Below, in pieces: positions 8,401 through 14,745 of a stretch of 33,485 nt of DNA (within the stretch, counting starts at the first letter, position 1; each line of letters begins with the position of its first letter). This stretch comes from Alphaproteobacteria bacterium UBA1908. Lineage in GTDB: Bacteria > Pseudomonadota > Alphaproteobacteria > Caedimonadales > UBA1908. Both the position numbers and the translations under genes were made by a program. The notes beneath the pieces were generated by a model that ran no database searches, had not been told where the DNA came from, and worked only from the letters and a program-made list of their open reading frames with translations. The DNA lies in assembly GCA_002337525.1 (NCBI GenBank), contig DDGG01000026.1, forward strand, positions 1 through 33,485, written 5' to 3'.

Positions 8401-9665
8401 AGACTGTGGAAAAGTGCTTTTGCACTTTCAAGTGTTGGTGGCTCCCCTGGATGCATTACCCGGTAAATATCGATAAGTGCATCTTCGCGGTTGGCATTAC
8501 GGTCTGCCGCAAGTGTATTACGAAGATAGGGGCCAACCTGAATATAATCAATACCAAGGACATCCAGAGATTTAATATTTGCAGACTCAATTTCTTCAAG
8601 AAGTTCTGATGTTATCTCATCTCCTGCTTCAACAAAAACTTCTCCTGTTTCAGAACTCACAAGATCACCAGCTGAAAAGCGACCAACAAGTTCCTCACTT
8701 TTTACAAGAATGTCTTGAAGACCATCTTCCTTAAGTTTTTTGGCCTTGCGAGGGGTCATTTTCTCCCCTGACTCAAGAATGACTTTACCTGTCTTGGCAT
8801 CAATAATATCTTTCGAGATTTTACCGCTACGCCAAAGGGAAGGATCAAAAGCAGTTTTCCAACCATTCTTAACTTTTTGGTAAGTTAATATAGAATAAAA
8901 TTCACGCAAAATCTCTTCACGAGACATTCCCTTAATTTCAACATCAAGTGTCTCCTCCGTCAGAGAAAGATTTTTAGATGAACATTCTTTTTCCGTTTCC
9001 TTGTTAGGCAAGGCCATCATTAAAGTTGTCACAGGAAGTTTGCGTCGACGATCAATACGGACATTCAAAATGTCTTTGCTATCGTATTCAAAATCTAGCC
9101 AGGAACCACGATGCGGAATCACGCGTGCAGAAAAAATAAATTTACCGGAGGCATGTGTTTTACCGCGATCATGGTCAAAAAAGACACCAGGTGACCTGTG
9201 CATTTGAGAAACAATAACACGCTCAACACCATTGATAACAAAGGTGCCATTATCTGCCATAAGGGGAATATCCCCCATGTAGACATCTTGCTCTTTAATG
9301 TCGCGAATAGAGCGAGCCCCCGTAGACTCATCAATATCCCACACAACAAGACGAAGCGTTGCCGTAAGAGGTACTGAAAAAGTTGCACCGCGTTGACGAC
9401 ACTCTTCAACAGTAAACTTTGGCTCCCCGAAACAATACTCAATAAACTCAAGTTGAGCTTTATCAGCAAAGTCTTTAATTGGGAAAGTTGACAAGAATGC
9501 TTCTTGAAGACCGCCAACAGTACGCTTGTTTGGATCTACATCCTTTTGCAAAAAGGCGTCATATGACTGCTTTTGTAAATCAATCAGATTTGGAAGAGGG
9601 ATTGCCCCTTTCAAATGTTCAAAATTTTTGCGAAGACGGCGACGACTCGCTAGACTTGATGCCAT
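5490..9665 (-). CDS. rpoB: RNA polymerase beta subunit
   Basis: Second large catalytic subunit of RNA polymerase and the rifampicin target. The product has 1391 residues, in the alphaproteobacterial size range. The rifampicin region reads [14 protein letters not shown]...[13 protein letters not shown], with Asp551, His561 and Ser566 at the positions of E. coli Asp516, His526 and Ser531, so the common resistance sites are wild type. Other conserved blocks are [40 protein letters not shown] and the C-terminal [24 protein letters not shown]. The ATG at 9663-9665 is preceded by GAGG. It follows rplL after a 187-base gap that holds an attenuator-like hairpin and otherwise AT-rich sequence with no gene. 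Confidence 0.99.
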   Translation of the reverse strand: [1391 protein letters not shown]

Positions 9666-9796
9666 GCGTTAAACCTCACAGGAAACTTGGTTTATTCTAA
9701 ATTGCCTTTTTACGCGTCTATTTTATGGCCCCTACGCGGCACTTTTTTTTAAGAAAAGGGCAAAAAACTTATCAAACTTTATTCACATTACATGCG

Positions 9797-9828
9797 AAAA
9801 GACGTCAGTAGTATCAATACTACTGACG
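9797..9828 (-). terminator. Attenuator-like terminator hairpin between rplL and rpoB
   Basis: A perfect inverted repeat, CGTCAGTAGTAT (9803-9814) and ATACTACTGACG (9817-9828), is followed on the minus strand by TCTTTTC. The stem is long and the T-tract short and broken, which suggests partial rather than complete termination. In E. coli an attenuator in the same rplL-rpoB gap lowers polymerase-subunit output relative to ribosomal proteins. Equal placement here supports the same role by analogy. The rest of the 187-base gap is AT-rich; I see no convincing promoter in it. Confidence 0.7.
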
Positions 9829-9852
9829 CTAAAAATAAGAAATAAATATTGC

Positions 9853-10227
9853 TTATTTAAGTTCTACTTGCGCACCAGCTCCTTCAAGCTGAGCTTTCAA
9901 TTTCTCTGCTTCGTCTTTTGAAACAGCTTCCTTGATTGCTTTAGGGGCTCCCTCAACAAGGCCTTTTGCCTCTACGAGACCAAGACCTGTAATTGCGCGA
10001 ACCTCTTTAATAACATTGATCTTTTTATCACCGGCTGCTGTCAGAATAACGTCAAATTCTGTTTTCTCAGCAGCTGCACCTGCTGCTTCACCACCAGCAA
10101 CAGCAGCCACAGCAACTGGAGCCGCCGCAGAAACACCCCATTTATCTTCAAGAAGCTTTGAAAGCTCGGCAGCCTCCAAAACAGTTAACGCAGAAAGATC
10201 ATCTACGATTTTTGCTAAATCAGCCAT
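9853..10227 (-). CDS. rplL: 50S ribosomal protein L7/L12
   Basis: Stalk protein present in several copies per ribosome. It recruits and activates the translational GTPases (IF2, EF-Tu, EF-G). The 124-residue product has the normal architecture: an N-terminal dimerisation and L10-binding helical region (residues 1-32, LAKIVDDLSALTVLEAAELSKLLEDKWGV), an Ala/Val/Gly-rich hinge (about 33-54), and the globular C-terminal domain from EKTEFDVILTAAGDKKINVIKEVRAITGLGLVEAK to the end. It follows rplJ after 31 bases and is upstream of the attenuator-like hairpin before rpoB. Confidence 0.98.
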   Translation of the reverse strand: MADLAKIVDDLSALTVLEAAELSKLLEDKWGVSAAAPVAVAAVAGGEAAGAAAEKTEFDVILTAAGDKKINVIKEVRAITGLGLVEAKGLVEGAPKAIKEAVSKDEAEKLKAQLEGAGAQVELK

Positions 10228-10258
10228 TTAAATTACTCCTACAAACATGTTTTAAAAT

Positions 10259-10765
10259 CTATTTCTCAGCATACGCTGAAAACACACGAGCCAATTGGCC
10301 AGCGGGCGCTTGAAGTACACCAGCAACTTTCGTTGCAGGGGCCTGAAGCACACCAATAATTTTACCGCGCAATTCATCAAGTGATGGCAATTTAGCCAAC
10401 GCTGTAACAGCCGCTGCATCCAAGAACTGACCGTTTAAAACACCACAAACAACTTCAAGTTTATCGTTGTCTTTAGCGAATTCAACAGTAGCCTTGGCAG
10501 CCGCAACCGGGTCTGATGAAAAGGCAAGTGCCGTCGGTCCTTTGAGATGATCACCCAATGCCTCATTTGCCGTACCAGTCAATGCAATTCGCGTCAAAGT
10601 ATTTTTACCTACTTTATACGAAGCACCGGCTTCACGAACTTTTGACCGCAATCCTTGAACCTCACTTACAGTTAGGCCCGATTGGCGTGTCAAAACGACA
10701 ATTGATGAGTCCTCAAGGGAAGAACGTACAGAAGCAATAAAGGCTTCTTTTTCGTTTCTTTCCAC
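10259..10765 (-). CDS. rplJ: 50S ribosomal protein L10
   Basis: Stalk base protein. It anchors L7/L12 dimers on 23S rRNA, and in many bacteria the L10-L12 complex represses its own mRNA. The 168-residue product starts MERNEKEAFIASV and has the L10 core (VVLTRQSGLTVSEVQGLRSKVREAGASYKVGKNTLTRIAL) and a C-terminal L12-binding helix (GVLQAPAGQLARVFSAYAEK). The start is GTG at 10763-10765. A GGAG six bases upstream supports it, and the only nearby ATG is followed at once by a stop. The 184-base leader between rplA and this gene carries an L10-leader-like structure. Confidence 0.97.
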   Translation of the reverse strand: MERNEKEAFIASVRSSLEDSSIVVLTRQSGLTVSEVQGLRSKVREAGASYKVGKNTLTRIALTGTANEALGDHLKGPTALAFSSDPVAAAKATVEFAKDNDKLEVVCGVLNGQFLDAAAVTALAKLPSLDELRGKIIGVLQAPATKVAGVLQAPAGQLARVFSAYAEK

Positions 10766-10810
10766 GGTTTACTCCATCGTTACGGGAGATTTCTCCCACC
10801 TGGTTAACCA

Positions 10811-10947
10811 CTGTCCAAGAAAGATTGCCCTGTGCCAACATGCTTGCTCACACAAAATCAATCATTCTGTCTGTGCAGGATTTACAAGATAACCCGCAGT
10901 CTTGGACAGACCATGGTAGCAAAAGCTACCTTTTCCCCGAAGGGAAA
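10811..10947 (-). promoter_or_regulatory. L10-leader-like autoregulatory mRNA structure upstream of rplJ
   Basis: Reading the minus strand from the rplA stop there are two adjacent hairpins: TTTCCC-UUCG-GGGAAA (10932-10947), with a C(UUCG)G tetraloop, and GGTAGC-UUUU-GCUACC (10915-10930). A long-range stem, CTGTCCAAG/CTTGGACAG (10901-10909 with 10811-10819), then encloses about 80 bases. The whole lies just 5' of rplJ, where the Rfam L10 leader family is found; there the L10-(L12)4 complex binds and represses translation of rplJL. The pairings are seen directly; binding is inferred. I did not identify the kink-turn. Confidence 0.7.
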
Positions 10948-10949
10948 CT

Positions 10950-11648
10950 CTATAGTCCCGCAAGTTCCTCTATATCAAGCTTAACAGAAGGACCCATTGT
11001 TGAAGAAAGATGAGCTTTTTTCAAATAAACCCCTTTAACGGAAGAAGGTCGTGCCTTCATAATAATAGACACAAGCGACGTTATATTATCAACAAGTGCT
11101 TCATCAGAAAAACTTGCTTTCCCGACACCTGCATGCATAATGCCTGTTTTTTCAGAACGATATTCAACCTGACCACCCTTTGCAGCTTTAACAGCACCTG
11201 CAACATCAGGTGTTACCGTCCCCAACTTTGGGTTTGGCATAAGGCCTTTGGGGCCCAGAACTTTACCCAACCTTCCAACAACAGCCATCATATCAGGTGT
11301 TGCGATGCAACGATCAAAATTAATCTCACCTTTCTGAATTTTTTCCATAAGGTCCTCAGCACCCACAATATCAGCGCCCGCTGCCTCAGCTTCTTTTGCT
11401 TTCGCATCACGAGCAAAAACAGCAATACGAACTGATTTACCTGTTCCATGTGGTAAAGAGACCATACCGCGCAGGTTCTGGTCAGCTTTACGCGGGTCAA
11501 TATTCATATTCATCGATAACTCGATTGTTTCATCAAACTTTGCTGTTGCACGACCTTTAATTGTTGAAACTGCTTCTTTCAGGGTATGAACCAAGTTTTT
11601 ATCAAGGTTTTCATACGCTTTACGAATTCTTTTGCCTGTAGCTGCCAT
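10950..11648 (-). CDS. rplA: 50S ribosomal protein L1
   Basis: Forms the mobile L1 stalk that guides deacylated tRNA out of the E site; in many bacteria L1 also represses the rplK-rplA mRNA. The 232-residue product has the usual length. It contains TIELSMNMNIDPRKADQNLRGMVSLPHGTGK, domain II with DRCIATPDMMAVVGRLGKVLGPKGLMPNPKLGTVTPDV, and the C-terminal SIIMKARPSSVKGVYLKKAHLSSTMGPSVKLD. It starts 4 bases after the rplK stop, so the two are co-transcribed and probably translationally coupled. The stop codon lies directly against the UUCG hairpin of the rplJ leader. Confidence 0.98.
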   Translation of the reverse strand: MAATGKRIRKAYENLDKNLVHTLKEAVSTIKGRATAKFDETIELSMNMNIDPRKADQNLRGMVSLPHGTGKSVRIAVFARDAKAKEAEAAGADIVGAEDLMEKIQKGEINFDRCIATPDMMAVVGRLGKVLGPKGLMPNPKLGTVTPDVAGAVKAAKGGQVEYRSEKTGIMHAGVGKASFSDEALVDNITSLVSIIMKARPSSVKGVYLKKAHLSSTMGPSVKLDIEELAGL

Positions 11649-11652
11649 GATC

Positions 11653-12081
11653 TTATTCCTCTACCTTAAGGCCCATTGAGCGTGCAGAACCCTTAATCAT
11701 CTCGCAGGCTGCATCAACATCATTAGCATTAAGGTCTTCCATTTTGTGTCCTGCTATTTCCTTAACCTGTTCTAACGTTACTGAACCAACAAAACCACGT
11801 CCAGGTGTTTGAGACCCTTTGGGAAGTTTCGCTGCTTTTTTAAGAAAATAACTGACAGGAGGCGTTTTAGTGATAAAAGAAAAAGAACGATCTGCATATG
11901 CCGTAATAACAACAGGAATAGGCATTCCTTTTTCCATCCCTTGAGTTTTCGCATTAAATGCCTTGCAAAACTCCATAATATTCAAACCTTTTTGACCTAA
12001 GGCAGGCCCAACGGGGGGAGATGGATTGGCAGACCCTGCGGGTATCTGCAGTTTAATATAACCTTCAATTTTTTTTGCCAT
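11653..12081 (-). CDS. rplK: 50S ribosomal protein L11
   Basis: Protein of the GTPase-associated centre. It binds the 23S rRNA region targeted by thiostrepton and is needed for RelA activation. The 142-residue product is standard. The N-terminal domain reads MAKKIEGYIKLQIPAGSANPSPPVGPALGQKGLNIMEFCKAFN, with the proline-rich PSPPVGPALGQ turn intact. The RNA-binding C-terminal domain includes KGSQTPGRGFVGSVTLEQVKEIAGHKMEDLNAND and ends SARSMGLKVEE. It follows nusG after 69 bases that hold a small hairpin and an SD-like AGGAAGG just before the ATG. Confidence 0.98.
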   Translation of the reverse strand: MAKKIEGYIKLQIPAGSANPSPPVGPALGQKGLNIMEFCKAFNAKTQGMEKGMPIPVVITAYADRSFSFITKTPPVSYFLKKAAKLPKGSQTPGRGFVGSVTLEQVKEIAGHKMEDLNANDVDAACEMIKGSARSMGLKVEE

Positions 12082-12111
12082 TTTAGATCCTTCCTATAGG
12101 AACAATGCGCG

Positions 12112-12138
12112 GTGCGAGCTATGGCAACTCTGCCGCAC
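12112..12138 (-). promoter_or_regulatory. Hairpin in the nusG-rplK spacer, possible L1 operator
   Basis: The minus-strand spacer can fold through GTGCG/CGCAC (12134-12138 with 12112-12116) around an inner GGCA/TGCC stem. It lies about 30 bases before the rplK start. In E. coli and other bacteria L1 represses rplKA by binding a leader structure that mimics its 23S site. Position and the presence of a fold fit that role, but the outer and inner stems compete for one base, and I could not match the L1-binding consensus with confidence. Confidence 0.3.
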
Positions 12139-12150
12139 GTAAAAAATCAA

Positions 12151-12684
12151 TTAAATTTTCTCTACCTGAGAATACTCAAGATCAACAGGTGTTGGACGAC
12201 CAAAGATAGATACCGAAACCTTTAGACGTTCTTTTTCTACATCAACTTCCTCAACAAGACCAGAGAAAGAGTTAAAGGGTCCATCGCATACGCGCACCTG
12301 CTCACCAATCTCAAAGATAAGAGCTGAGCGAGCTTGTTCGTGCTGCTCCTCAACCTGAGACAAAATCCGCGAAACCTCGCGCTCGCTCACAATACTTGGC
12401 CTACCCTTGCTCCCCAAAAAGTCTGTAACTTTCTGGGTGTTTTTAACAAGGTGCCAGGTATCGTCAGCCATTTCCATCTGAACAAGTATATAACCTGGGA
12501 AAAAATTGCGTTCGCTTGTAACTTTTGCGCCCTTTTTAACCTCAACAACTTCTTCAGTAGGCACAAGAGCCTGAAGAATTCTGTCCTGGAGACCTTTTTT
12601 TTCAGCTTGTTCCAGAATCGTTTCTGCAACTTTTTTTTCCGCTCCTGAATAAACGTGAACGACGTACCAGCGTGGCTTGGACAT
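12151..12684 (-). CDS. nusG: Transcription termination/antitermination factor NusG
   Basis: Binds the RNA polymerase clamp, affects pausing and Rho termination, and couples transcription to translation via S10. The 177-residue product opens KPRWYVVHVYSGAEKKVAETI (NGN domain) and has the conserved ERNFFPGYILVQMEM and VKNTQKVTDFLGSKGRPS. It ends in a KOW domain (residues about 125-177, GEQVRVCDGPFNSFSGLVEEVDVEKERLKVSVSIFGR). It follows secE by 6 bases. No unusual insertions are seen. Confidence 0.98.
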   Translation of the reverse strand: MSKPRWYVVHVYSGAEKKVAETILEQAEKKGLQDRILQALVPTEEVVEVKKGAKVTSERNFFPGYILVQMEMADDTWHLVKNTQKVTDFLGSKGRPSIVSEREVSRILSQVEEQHEQARSALIFEIGEQVRVCDGPFNSFSGLVEEVDVEKERLKVSVSIFGRPTPVDLEYSQVEKI

Positions 12685-12690
12685 TTTATA

Positions 12691-12879
12691 TTATCCCAGA
12701 ATCATACTTAAAAGCGAAGCAACAAGTGCATCCGCTGCCAGAAAAAAACAGGCCGCAACAATAGCCAGTAAAATAACCATAATAGCAGTGACGGTTGTCT
12801 CTTTACGTGTCGGCCATGTCACTTTTTTTGTTTCAAGGCGGACTTGTCGCAAGAAAGTGACAGGGGTTTGCTTTGTCAT
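12691..12879 (-). CDS. secE: Preprotein translocase subunit SecE
   Basis: Essential small subunit of the SecYEG channel in the inner membrane, clamping SecY. At 62 residues it is the short single-span form. An amphipathic cytoplasmic helix, TFLRQVRLETKKVTWPTRKE, carries the conserved KVTWPTR motif. One transmembrane segment follows at about residues 31-58 (IMVILLAIVAACFFLAADALVASLL). It lies between tRNA-Trp and nusG, the usual bacterial order, with 40 bases to the tRNA and 6 to nusG. Confidence 0.97.
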   Translation of the reverse strand: MTKQTPVTFLRQVRLETKKVTWPTRKETTVTAIMVILLAIVAACFFLAADALVASLLSMILG

Positions 12880-12919
12880 TTATACAGCCTCAGCGTTTTT
12901 TTCATTACAAAACTTCTTT

Positions 12920-12995
12920 TGGCAGGAATGGAGGGACTCGAACCCACAACCTTCGGTTTTGGAGACCGACGCTCTACCAATTGAGCTACACTCCT
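12920..12995 (-). tRNA. tRNA-Trp (anticodon CCA)
   Basis: A 76-base cloverleaf on the minus strand. The acceptor arm AGGAGUG pairs with CAUUCCU (one G-U), the discriminator is G, and CCA is encoded. The D arm reads GCUCAAUUGGUAGAGC. The anticodon loop CUCCAAA gives anticodon CCA, decoding UGG. The T arm GUGGGUUCGAGUCCC is canonical. It lies between the tuf terminator and secE, so it probably leads the secE-nusG-ribosomal transcript and is processed out of it. Confidence 0.98.
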
Positions 12996-13021
12996 ATACT
13001 AAAAAAAGTTCTTTTTCAAGA

Positions 13022-13049
13022 TAAAAAAGCGCTCTTTATATAAGAGCGC
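13022..13049 (-). terminator. Intrinsic terminator after tuf
   Basis: On the minus strand GCGCTCTT and AAGAGCGC (13042-13049 with 13029-13036) form a perfect 8-pair stem with a 5-base loop. It is followed immediately by TTTTTT (13023-13028). It lies 17 bases after the tuf stop. This is the most canonical Rho-independent terminator in the window and would separate tRNA-Tyr/tRNA-Gly/tuf from tRNA-Trp/secE/nusG. Confidence 0.9.
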
Positions 13050-13064
13050 AATATATTGTTTCAA
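13035..13064 (-). promoter_or_regulatory. Candidate promoter for tRNA-Trp/secE/nusG, overlapping the tuf terminator
   Basis: On the minus strand TTGAAA (13059-13064), directly after the tuf stop, is followed after 18 bases by TATAAA (13035-13040), or after 16 bases by TATATA (13037-13042). The -10 would fall inside the terminator loop and arm. Initiation would lie about 30 bases before the tRNA-Trp 5' end. Because a strong terminator separates tuf from this operon, a promoter is needed near here; this is the best match I see, but it is not proven. Confidence 0.4.
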
Positions 13065-13066
13065 GA

Positions 13067-14257
13067 TTAGTCGAGAATTTTGGTTACCACACCGGCACCA
13101 ACAGTTCGACCTCCCTCACGTACCGCAAAGCGAAGACCCTCGTCCATCGCAATCGGCGCTATTAACGTCACCGTTAAACTCACACTGTCTCCAGGCATCA
13201 CCATCTCTACACCGGAAGGCAACTCTATCGATCCCGTCACATCCGTCGTCCGAAAATAAAATTGGGGACGATAGTTCGCAAAAAATGGCGTATGACGACC
13301 TCCCTCTTCCTTCTTCAAAACAACAATCTCACACTCAAACTTCGTATGAGGCGTCACTGTACCAGGCTTCGCCAAAACCTGACCACGCTCAACATCTTCA
13401 CGACCAACACCACGCAACAAAGCACCAATGTTATCCCCGGCCTGACCGCTGTCAAGAAGCTTACGGAACATCTCAACGCCCGTTACCGTCGTCTTCGAAG
13501 TATCCTTGATACCAACAATCTCTACTTCCTCGCCAACATTGATAACGCCACTCTCTACACGACCCGTCACAACAGTACCACGACCCGAAATCGAAAAAAC
13601 ATCCTCAATCGGCATCAAAAACGACTTGTCAACGTCACGCTCAGGCTGAGGTATATAAGCATCAACCTGCTTCATCAACTCTAAAACAGCCTCCTTGCCT
13701 ATCTTGTCTTCCTTACCCTCAAGAGCACACAACGCTGAACCCTTGATAATAGGAATGTCGTCCCCAGGAAAATCATAGCTCGATAACAATTCGCGTATCT
13801 CTAACTCAACCAAATCCAGCAACTCGGGATCATCAACCTGATCAACCTTGTTCATGAAAACAACCAACGCAGGAACGTTAACCTGACGCGCCAACAATAT
13901 ATGCTCACGGGTCTGGGGCATCGGACCATCCGTCGCACTCACAACCAAAATACCACCATCCATCTGAGCCGCACCGGTAATCATGTTCTTCACATAATCG
14001 GCGTGACCAGGACAGTCAACGTGAGCATAGTGACGGTTCTCTGTCTCATACTCTACATGAGAAGTAGAAATCGTAATACCACGAGCCTTCTCCTCCGGCG
14101 CCTTGTCGATATCATCATAAGCCGTGAACTCTGCGCCACCACTCTCGCCTAATACCTTTGTAATCGCAGCCGTCAACGTCGTCTTACCATGATCAACGTG
14201 ACCTATCGTTCCTATGTTACAGTGTGGCTTACTACGATCAAACTTCTCTTTCGACAT
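13067..14257 (-). CDS. tuf: Elongation factor Tu
   Basis: GTPase that delivers aminoacyl-tRNA to the ribosome. The 396-residue product has the exact family length. The P-loop GHVDHGKT is at residues 19-26, DCPGHADYVKNM is the switch-II region, and NKVD gives guanine specificity. Domains II and III follow (RGTVVTGRVE, RTTDVTGSIEL, AMDEGLRFAVREGGRTVGAGVV). The ATG at 14255-14257 (MSKEKFDRSK) was chosen. The frame stays open upstream through the tRNA-Gly gene, but that extension has no homology and the ATG has an AGGGG Shine-Dalgarno. It is bounded by tRNA-Gly upstream and a strong terminator downstream. Whether a second tuf copy exists elsewhere cannot be seen here. Confidence 0.99.
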   Translation of the reverse strand: MSKEKFDRSKPHCNIGTIGHVDHGKTTLTAAITKVLGESGGAEFTAYDDIDKAPEEKARGITISTSHVEYETENRHYAHVDCPGHADYVKNMITGAAQMDGGILVVSATDGPMPQTREHILLARQVNVPALVVFMNKVDQVDDPELLDLVELEIRELLSSYDFPGDDIPIIKGSALCALEGKEDKIGKEAVLELMKQVDAYIPQPERDVDKSFLMPIEDVFSISGRGTVVTGRVESGVINVGEEVEIVGIKDTSKTTVTGVEMFRKLLDSGQAGDNIGALLRGVGREDVERGQVLAKPGTVTPHTKFECEIVVLKKEEGGRHTPFFANYRPQFYFRTTDVTGSIELPSGVEMVMPGDSVSLTVTLIAPIAMDEGLRFAVREGGRTVGAGVVTKILD

Positions 14258-14305
14258 GTGTCTTTCCCCTTGCAGCGTACGTATTGAAGTTGTTTCCATA
14301 TTTTT

Positions 14306-14379
14306 TGGAGCGGGTGAAGGGAATCGAACCCTCATAGCCAGCTTGGAAGGCTGGAGCTTTACCATTAAGCTACACCCGC
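14306..14379 (-). tRNA. tRNA-Gly (anticodon TCC)
   Basis: A 74-base cloverleaf on the minus strand. Acceptor GCGGGUG pairs with CACCCGC, the discriminator is U, and CCA is encoded. The D arm is AGCUUAAUGGUAAAGCU. The anticodon stem-loop CCAGCCUUCCAAGCUGG gives UCC, reading GGA and GGG. The T arm is GAGGGUUCGAUUCCCUU. It is followed after 48 bases by tuf and is almost certainly on the same primary transcript. Confidence 0.98.
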
Positions 14380-14409
14380 ACACACGAGCACCTTTTCATG
14401 TATGAAAAG

Positions 14410-14495
14410 TGGTGGAGGGAGCAGGATTCGAACCTACGTAGACATACGTCGGCAGATTTACAGTCTGCTGCCTTTAACCACTCGGCCATCCCTCC
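14410..14495 (-). tRNA. tRNA-Tyr (anticodon GTA)
   Basis: An 86-base class II tRNA with a long variable arm, on the minus strand. Acceptor GGAGGGA pairs with UCCCUCC, the discriminator is A, and CCA is encoded. The D arm contains CCGAGUGGUUAAAGG. The anticodon stem-loop GCAGACUGUAAAUCUGC gives GUA. The variable arm CGACGUAUGUCUACG is followed by the T arm GUAGGUUCGAAUCCUGC. It heads the tRNA-Tyr/tRNA-Gly/tuf cluster and is divergent from rlmB. Confidence 0.98.
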
Positions 14496-14503
14496 AACAA
14501 AGA

Positions 14504-14590
14504 TTTCATAAAAATCTCTGTACAAAACCTGTTTTCAAGCATTTTTAATCTGATGTCAATTCCTAATCTTCATTTTCATAAAATCTCTGT
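14504..14590. repeat. Imperfect direct repeat upstream of tRNA-Tyr
   Basis: TTTCATAAAAATCTCTGT (14504-14521) recurs as TTTCATAAAATCTCTGT (14574-14590), differing by one A, with starts 70 bases apart. The two copies flank the region where the tRNA-Tyr promoter must lie. Further upstream are A-tracts of 7, 8 and about 5 bases (14618-14654). The rest of the 250-base divergent gap to rlmB is AT-rich, and I see no gene in it. The repeat could be an operator pair, a relic of a local duplication, or chance in AT-rich DNA. Confidence 0.5.
14531..14559 (-). promoter_or_regulatory. Candidate -35 element for the tRNA-Tyr/tRNA-Gly/tuf operon
   Basis: A perfect TTGACA lies on the minus strand at 14554-14559. 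The hexamer 17 bases downstream (GAAAAC, 14531-14536) is a poor -10. Initiation from it would fall about 30 bases before the mature tRNA-Tyr 5' end, a reasonable distance. A promoter is needed in this gap because the neighbouring gene is divergent; only the -35 half is convincing. Confidence 0.3.
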
Positions 14591-14745
14591 CTTTTTTTGT
14601 CGATTTTCGCTTCTAATAAAAAAATCAATCAAAAAAAATCCTGTTTGAGAAAAATCAAATTCATACTCGCTATCCTTTTTTGCATTCCCGGTTGTCGCCC
14701 GCTCGATCATTTGCTAGGACTCTATAAATCCCTCAATCAAAGTGA

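Noticed and set aside
10915..10930. GGTAGC-AAAA-GCTACC as a plus-strand terminator (followed by TTTT)
   Set aside because: No plus-strand gene precedes it; it belongs to the minus-strand rplJ leader.
14258..14383. Open 42-codon extension upstream of the tuf ATG
   Set aside because: It reads through the tRNA-Gly gene, has no EF-Tu homology, and the inner ATG has a good Shine-Dalgarno and gives the exact 396-residue family length.
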